Origin: Streptomyces sp. MUM 178J
Lineage (GTDB): Bacteria; Actinomycetota; Actinomycetes; Streptomycetales; Streptomycetaceae
DNA: 64,000 nucleotides
Assembly (NCBI RefSeq): GCF_022414575.1
Contig: NZ_JADWYQ010000004.1
Location: 62,001 to 126,000 of the forward strand
Direction of reading: 5' to 3'
A model generated the notes under the pieces. It made no database searches, was not told where the DNA came from, and saw only the letters and a list, made by a program, of their open reading frames with translations. Within the stretch, counting starts at the first letter, position 1; each line of letters starts with the position of its first letter. Shown piece by piece: positions 59,906 through 64,000 of the stretch. The position numbers and the translations under genes are program-made.

Positions 59906-60211
59906 ATGCCCACCGAGCCCTTGTCGCAGAAGGAGATCGAGGACCGGCTGCGGGAGCTTCCCGGCTGGTCCCTGGAAGGCGACCGGATCACGCGCTCGTA
60001 CCGACTCGGAAGCCACTTCGCGGCGGCCGCGATGGCCGTGCACATCGCCCGGATCCAGGACGAGCTGAACCACCACTCGGATCTCACCCTCGGCTACGAC
60101 ACCCTGGGCCTGTCCGTCCACACCCATGACGCGGGCGGCGCGGTCACCGCGAAGGACTTCGCCCTGGCCGAACGCGTCGAACAGATCGCCTCCGGCCACG
60201 GCGCGTCCTAG
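59906..60211 (+). CDS. 4a-hydroxytetrahydrobiopterin (pterin-4a-carbinolamine) dehydratase
   Basis: 101-residue PCD/DCoH-family protein. Motif HxxRIQDELNHHSDLTLGYDTLGLSVHTHDAGG contains the active-site histidines; the usual HHP is HHS here, a common variant. It dehydrates the carbinolamine formed by aromatic amino acid hydroxylases, though no hydroxylase is nearby. ATG 59906 is chosen because AGGAAGG at 59889-59895 is at proper distance from it; ATG 59897 would be too close. Confidence 0.92.
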   Translation: MPTEPLSQKEIEDRLRELPGWSLEGDRITRSYRLGSHFAAAAMAVHIARIQDELNHHSDLTLGYDTLGLSVHTHDAGGAVTAKDFALAERVEQIASGHGAS

Positions 60212-60380
60212 CCCGCCGCCCCTGCGGGGGGCGCAGGGCCACCGTCCCGGCCCCGCGCCGACAGCGGCCCCGCCGGGCCGCGCCGCCCCGGGGGCGCGGA
60301 AGCCGGGCCTGAGACGCGCCCCCGTGGCGGCCCCACCCGCCCCCGCAGGGAACAGGGCGCGACCCCCCGCTGCACAGGGT

Positions 60381-61226
60381 TCACACGCCCCAGGCGCCCG
60401 CGCGCGCCGCATCCTCCGCGAACGCCGTGAAGTCCTTCGGCTCACGGCCCAGCACCCGCTTCACATCGTCCGTCAGGGACGCGTTGTGCCCGTCCAGGAG
60501 CGAGGTGAACAGGTCCGCGACCCAGCGGGCCTCCGCCTCCGGGAAGCCGTATGCGCCGAGCACAGCCGCGTACTCCTCACCGGACACCGGCCGATACCGC
60601 ACCGTGCGGCCCGTCGCGCGGGCCAGCTCCTCCGCGGCCTCGGCGAAGCCGACCAGCCGAGGCCCCGTCAGCTCCAGGGTCTCGCCGGCGAACGCATCCC
60701 CGGTGAGCGCCGCGACCACCACATCCGCCAGATCGTCGGCGTCCACGAACGGCTCGGCCGCCTCCCCGGCCGGGAAGGCGAACTCGCCCGCTCGCACCCC
60801 CTCGTACATCAGCCCCTCGCTGAAGTTCTGCGCGAAGAAGCTGCCCCGCACCACGGTCAGCGGCACCCCCGACTCCCGCAGCGCGGACTCCGCCGCGGCC
60901 GCCTCCGGCTCGCCCCGGCCCGAGAGCAGCACCAGCCTGCCCACCCCGGCCCGCTCCGCCAGCCGTCCGAAGGTCCGCATCGCCCCGTCCGCGCCGGGGG
61001 CGGCGAGATCCGGGTAGTAGGCGACATAGGCGGCGTCCGCGTCCCGCAGCGCCGCCGCCCATGTGGAGTCGTCCTCCCAGTCGAAGCGGACCTCACCGCG
61101 GCGCGATCCGGCCCGCACCGTGAGCCCGAGCGCCCTGAGCCGGTCCGTCACCCGGCGGCCGGTCTTCCCCGTCGCCGCGGTCACCAGCGCCGTGGTGTTC
61201 TGCATCTGTGTCAGATTCTCTGCCAT
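60381..61226 (-). CDS. NmrA-like NAD(P)-binding protein
   Basis: 281-residue atypical short-chain dehydrogenase of the NmrA/ergot AgnI-like group. Rossmann motif ALVTAATGKTGRRVTDRLRALGLTVRAGSR (residues 12-41), then AAYVAYYPDLA, GVGRLVLLSGRGE and VVRGSFFAQNFSEGL. It usually binds NAD(P) and acts as a quinone/azo reductase or redox sensor. ATG 61226 or ATG 61205 (MQNTTALVT) may be the start. Divergent from the AraC regulator, which likely controls it. Confidence 0.88.
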   Translation of the reverse strand: MAENLTQMQNTTALVTAATGKTGRRVTDRLRALGLTVRAGSRRGEVRFDWEDDSTWAAALRDADAAYVAYYPDLAAPGADGAMRTFGRLAERAGVGRLVLLSGRGEPEAAAAESALRESGVPLTVVRGSFFAQNFSEGLMYEGVRAGEFAFPAGEAAEPFVDADDLADVVVAALTGDAFAGETLELTGPRLVGFAEAAEELARATGRTVRYRPVSGEEYAAVLGAYGFPEAEARWVADLFTSLLDGHNASLTDDVKRVLGREPKDFTAFAEDAARAGAWGV

Positions 61227-61298
61227 GCCCCCAGGTTCCGTCGGCGCGTCTGGACTCTCCATGCTCCACAGGCTCGGTTCCATACGTGTACGTCTACG

Positions 61299-62294
61299 AT
61301 GACGGTCATGGACGCACTCGCCGGACTGCTCGACGGTCCCCGCGCCCGGGGCGCGTTTCTGCTGCGCATGGTCATGGCCCCGCCCTGGTCCGTGCGGGTC
61401 GAGGACCGGGCGCCGCTCTGTCTGATGTGCGTGGACCGCGGCGAGGCCTGGGTGGTCCCCGACACCGGCTCCCCCGTCCTGCTGCGCCCCGGCGATCTGG
61501 CCATCGCCCGCGGACCGGCCCCGTACACCGTCGCCGACGCACCGGACACCCCGCCGCGGGCGGTCATCGGGCCCGGCGGAAGCTGCCATACGCTCCGGGG
61601 GGAACCGCTCGCCACCTCCATGGACCTGGGAGTGCGCACCTGGGGCAACGCCCCCGACGGCCCTGCGAGCATGCTGATCGGCGCCTACCAGATGCCCGGG
61701 GAAGTGGGCGGACGCCTGCTGGACGCGCTGCCGGAACTGCTGTGGCTGCCGGGCGACTCCTGGTCGTGCCCGCTGCTGCCGGTCCTCGACGAGGCGATCA
61801 GCCGCGACGAGCCCGGCCAGAGCGTGGTACTCGACCGCATCCTCGACCTGCTGCTGATCGCCGCCCTGCGCGCCTGGTTCTCCCGGCCCGACGCCCGGGC
61901 CCCGGCCTGGTACCGGGCGCTGGGCGACCCGGTCGTGGGCCGCGCCCTGCGGCTCCTCCAGGACGATCCGGCCCACCCATGGACCGTGGCCTCGCTCGCG
62001 GCCGCAAGCGGCGTGTCCCGCGCCGGGCTGGCCCGCAGGTTCACCGAACTGGTCGGCGAGCCCCCGATGGCGTACCTCACCGGCTGGCGGCTCGCGATCG
62101 CCGCCGACCTGCTCCGCGAGACTGACGCCACCGTGGACGCCGTGGCCAGGAAGGTGGGCTACAGCGGCGCGTTCGCCCTCAGCGCGGCCTTCAAGCGGGT
62201 ACGCGGCATCAGCCCGCAGGAGCACCGGACCGGAAGCCGCCGACCGGTCGCATCCGGCCAGGGTTTGCCGGAACCGCAACAACGGTCGCGCTGA
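61299..62294 (+). CDS. AraC family transcriptional regulator (cupin-type N-domain)
   Basis: 331-residue AraC/XylS regulator. N-terminal cupin (GAFLLRMVMAPPWSVRVEDRAPLCLMCVDRGEAWVV) of the AraC_binding_2/cupin_6 form senses a ligand. The C-terminal double helix-turn-helix spans about 215-315 (WTVASLAAASGVSRAGLARRFTELVGEPPMAYLTGWRLAIAADLL, VDAVARKVGYSGAFALSAAFKRVRGISPQEHR). ATG 61299 or 61308 starts it; neither has a ribosome site, so the mRNA may be leaderless. Divergent from the NmrA-like gene across 72 bases, a regulator-target pair seen in many Streptomyces. Ligand unknown. Confidence 0.92.
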   Translation: MTVMDALAGLLDGPRARGAFLLRMVMAPPWSVRVEDRAPLCLMCVDRGEAWVVPDTGSPVLLRPGDLAIARGPAPYTVADAPDTPPRAVIGPGGSCHTLRGEPLATSMDLGVRTWGNAPDGPASMLIGAYQMPGEVGGRLLDALPELLWLPGDSWSCPLLPVLDEAISRDEPGQSVVLDRILDLLLIAALRAWFSRPDARAPAWYRALGDPVVGRALRLLQDDPAHPWTVASLAAASGVSRAGLARRFTELVGEPPMAYLTGWRLAIAADLLRETDATVDAVARKVGYSGAFALSAAFKRVRGISPQEHRTGSRRPVASGQGLPEPQQRSR

Positions 62295-62320
62295 CCCCGG
62301 CTCCGCGCAACCCTGAGTCC

Positions 62321-63187
62321 ATGACCCGCAACCACCACGACACCACCCGGATCGACTGGGCCGAGATGGCCCCGATGCTCGAGCGCGGCGCCGAACTGGG
62401 CGTCCCCCTCTACCGTCAGGCCGCGGCCTGGCTCGGCGAGCTCACGCCGCCCGCCACGGTGCGCCGCATCCTGGACGTCGGCAGCGGCCCGGGCGTGCTG
62501 ACCACGCTGCTCGCCCAGACGTTCCCGTATGCGGACGTCGTCGCCGTCGACGCCGCTTCGCCCCTCCTCGAACGCGCCCGCGCACGGGCCGAGCGCCTCG
62601 GACTCGCCGACCGTGTGCAGACCGTGTGCGCCGAACTCCCGGGCGACGTCGGCACACTGGGCGAGGCCGACCTGATCTGGGCCGGCAACGCGCTCCACCA
62701 CATCGGGGACCAGCGCGCCGCCCTGGCGGGCTTCGCCCGGCTGCTGCGCCCCGGCGGTCTGGTCGCACTCGTCGAGGGCGGGCTCACGGAGCGCCATCTG
62801 CCCAGGGACATCGGCCTCGGCCGGCCCGGCCTGGAGAGCAGAGTGGAGGCCGCGCGGGCCGAGTGGTTCACCGAGATGCGCGCCGAACTGCCCGGGGCCG
62901 TACGGGAGACCGAGGACTGGCAGGCGCTGCTGGCCGCTGTCGGTCTCACGCCCGGCGGGGCCCGCTCCTTCCTGCTCGACATCCCCGCCCCCGTGACCCC
63001 TGCCGTGCGCGAGCATCTGCACACCGTCTTCACTCGGACCCGCGACGCGTTGGAGGGGCGGCTGGCCGACGACGACACCGCCGTGCTCGACCGGCTGCTG
63101 GACCCCGAGGACCCGCAGGGACTCGCCCGGCGGCCCGACGTGTATCTGCTCGCCGCCCACACGGTGCACACCGCCCGCCGGGGGTGA
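62321..63187 (+). CDS. Class I SAM-dependent methyltransferase
   Basis: 288-residue methyltransferase. SAM motif I ILDVGSGPGVLTTLLAQTFPYADVVAVDAASPLLERARARAERLG near residue 50, motif II to III AELPGDVGTLGEADLIWAGNALHHIGD and ARLLRPGGLVALVEGGL. The remaining C-terminal 120 residues form a helical cap. It starts 26 bases after the AraC gene on the same strand, so co-transcription is likely. Substrate unknown. Confidence 0.88.
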   Translation: MTRNHHDTTRIDWAEMAPMLERGAELGVPLYRQAAAWLGELTPPATVRRILDVGSGPGVLTTLLAQTFPYADVVAVDAASPLLERARARAERLGLADRVQTVCAELPGDVGTLGEADLIWAGNALHHIGDQRAALAGFARLLRPGGLVALVEGGLTERHLPRDIGLGRPGLESRVEAARAEWFTEMRAELPGAVRETEDWQALLAAVGLTPGGARSFLLDIPAPVTPAVREHLHTVFTRTRDALEGRLADDDTAVLDRLLDPEDPQGLARRPDVYLLAAHTVHTARRG

Positions 63188-63248
63188 GCCGGACCTCGGT
63201 GCGGACGGCTACTGATAAAAGGGGTGAATTCCACATACGTTGTGGCGT

Positions 63249-64000
63249 ATGCCGTCCTCGATCCATCTCAAGCGGCTCCTCGTCGGACGCCCGCTCGACA
63301 GCGCGCGCCTGGGGGAGACCCTTCTCCCCAAGCGGCTCGCACTGCCGATCTTCTGCAGCGACCCGCTCTCGTCCGTGGCGTACGCGACGGAGGAGATCCT
63401 GCTGATCCTCGCCCTCGGCGGGGTCGCACTGCTCAATCTGGCCTGGTACGCGGCGGCGGCCATCGTCTTTCTGCTGATCGTGGTGGTCGCCTCCTACCGG
63501 CAGACCTGCCGTGCCTATCCGGGCGGCGGCGGGGCATATGCCGTCAGCAGGGAGAACCTGGGCCCCAACGCGGCTCTGACCGCCGCAAGCGCACTGCTGA
63601 TCGACTATGTGCTCACGGTCGCCGTCTCCGTGGTCTCCGGCGTCGCCGCCGTCACCTCCGCCGTCCCGGCGCTCGCCGGCCACAAGGTGGCGCTGTCCGT
63701 CGGCTTCGTGGTTCTGCTGACCCTGATGAATCTGCGCGGTGTCCGGGAGTCGGGGCGCGTCTTCGCCGTTCCCACCTACGGCTTCATCGCCGCGATCTAT
63801 CTGATGTTCGCGGTGGCGGTCTTCCGGCTGGCCACCGGGGCCGTGATCCGCGCGGAGTCCGCGGATCTGCCCATCCGAGCGGAGGGCGACTACACCGGGA
63901 TCGCCCTTGTGCTGCTGGTCATGCGGGCCTTCGCCTCCGGCTGTACGGCGCTGACGGGCGTCGAGGTCATCAGCAACGGCGTCCCCGCCTTCCGCAAGCC
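63249..64000 (+). CDS. APC family amino-acid permease (3' truncated)
   Basis: First 250 codons of an APC-superfamily permease; the gene runs off the right edge. Translation gives LPIFCSDPLSSVAYATEEILLILALGGVALL, then hydrophobic segments and QTCRAYPGGGGAYAVSRENLGPNAALTAASALLIDYVLTVAVSV, which are typical of the amino-acid/polyamine/cation branch. At least six membrane helices are visible. ATG 63249 is preceded by AAAGGGG about 10 bases upstream and forms part of an inverted repeat CATACG/CGTATG (63234-63251) that may hide the start codon. Substrate unknown. Confidence 0.85.
   Translation, partial: MPSSIHLKRLLVGRPLDSARLGETLLPKRLALPIFCSDPLSSVAYATEEILLILALGGVALLNLAWYAAAAIVFLLIVVVASYRQTCRAYPGGGGAYAVSRENLGPNAALTAASALLIDYVLTVAVSVVSGVAAVTSAVPALAGHKVALSVGFVVLLTLMNLRGVRESGRVFAVPTYGFIAAIYLMFAVAVFRLATGAVIRAESADLPIRAEGDYTGIALVLLVMRAFASGCTALTGVEVISNGVPAFRK

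Noticed and set aside
1..64000. A biosynthetic gene cluster, prophage or CRISPR system
   Set aside because: No polyketide synthase, NRPS, integrase, transposase, phage structural gene, cas gene or direct-repeat/spacer array was found. The only polyketide link is extender-unit supply through ccr.

Overview
The window is typical Streptomyces chromosome. It is very GC-rich, has strong third-position GC bias (long open shadows in most frames), many GTG starts, GGAGG-type ribosome sites and short intergenic gaps. Family content also fits a sporulating actinomycete: a SsgA-like protein, SpoIIE-type phosphatase and RsbW-like ATPase, an Ada-AlkA fusion and an Rv2578c-type radical SAM protein. No rRNA, tRNA, CRISPR array, insertion sequence, prophage or classical secondary-metabolite cluster was seen. 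The region looks like core-to-subcore chromosome. About 54 protein genes are called, two of them cut by the window edges.

Layout. 1-6 kb: truncated gamma-glutamyltransferase-like gene, inositol-phosphatase-family enzyme, FAD amine-oxidase/phytoene-dehydrogenase-like protein, macrodomain protein, and a divergent DUF1326/DUF2182 pair rich in cysteine motifs. 6-8 kb: alkylation-repair operon (Ada-AlkA fusion plus Ogt). 8-10 kb: TetR regulator and divergent quinone-oxidoreductase-type gene, separated by three evenly spaced copies of one operator. 10-14.5 kb: sirtuin, Nudix hydrolase, BCCT transporter, glycerate kinase. 14.8-16.3 kb: psd-pssA, which make phosphatidylethanolamine.

16.5-26 kb is the metabolic centrepiece, an ethylmalonyl-CoA pathway cluster read leftward. 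Its order is a tandemly duplicated 3-hydroxyacyl-CoA dehydrogenase, a TetR regulator, crotonyl-CoA carboxylase/reductase, ethylmalonyl-CoA mutase, a malyl/methylmalyl-CoA lyase, a MaoC-type hydratase and an acyl-CoA dehydrogenase. Together they convert crotonyl-CoA to glyoxylate and propionyl-CoA, serving acetate assimilation and extender-unit supply. A palindrome lies inside the predicted ccr promoter.

26-32 kb: HEAT-repeat protein, radical SAM protein under a LexA-type SOS box, SRPBCC protein, PAS-GAF-PP2C-HATPase signalling protein, methyltransferase. 32.4-37.7 kb: a tightly coupled operon of four unrelated peptidase families (M55, M20, S9, S66), suggesting turnover of D-amino-acid-containing peptides. 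37.7-44 kb: adenosine deaminase, GntR regulator with a predicted operator before a divergent MFS exporter, LapA-like, GNAT, VOC and methyltransferase genes. 44-50 kb: PAP2-diacylglycerol-kinase fusion with a strongly repetitive 5' region, a PLP-fold aminotransferase homologue with no lysine at all, and two metallo-beta-lactamase-fold hydrolases around a DedA protein. 50-56 kb: membrane-anchored alkaline-phosphatase-superfamily protein, RsbW-like ATPase, and a two-gene secreted VWA/beta-sandwich unit. 56-64 kb: SsgA-like protein, PI-PLC-like enzyme, ATP-dependent DNA ligase, pterin dehydratase, NmrA-type oxidoreductase with divergent AraC regulator, methyltransferase, and a truncated APC permease.

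The best candidates for under-described biology are the lysine-free aminotransferase homologue, the four-peptidase operon, the SOS-box radical SAM gene, the DUF1326/DUF2182 pair, the secreted VWA pair and the repeat-expanded PAP2-kinase gene.
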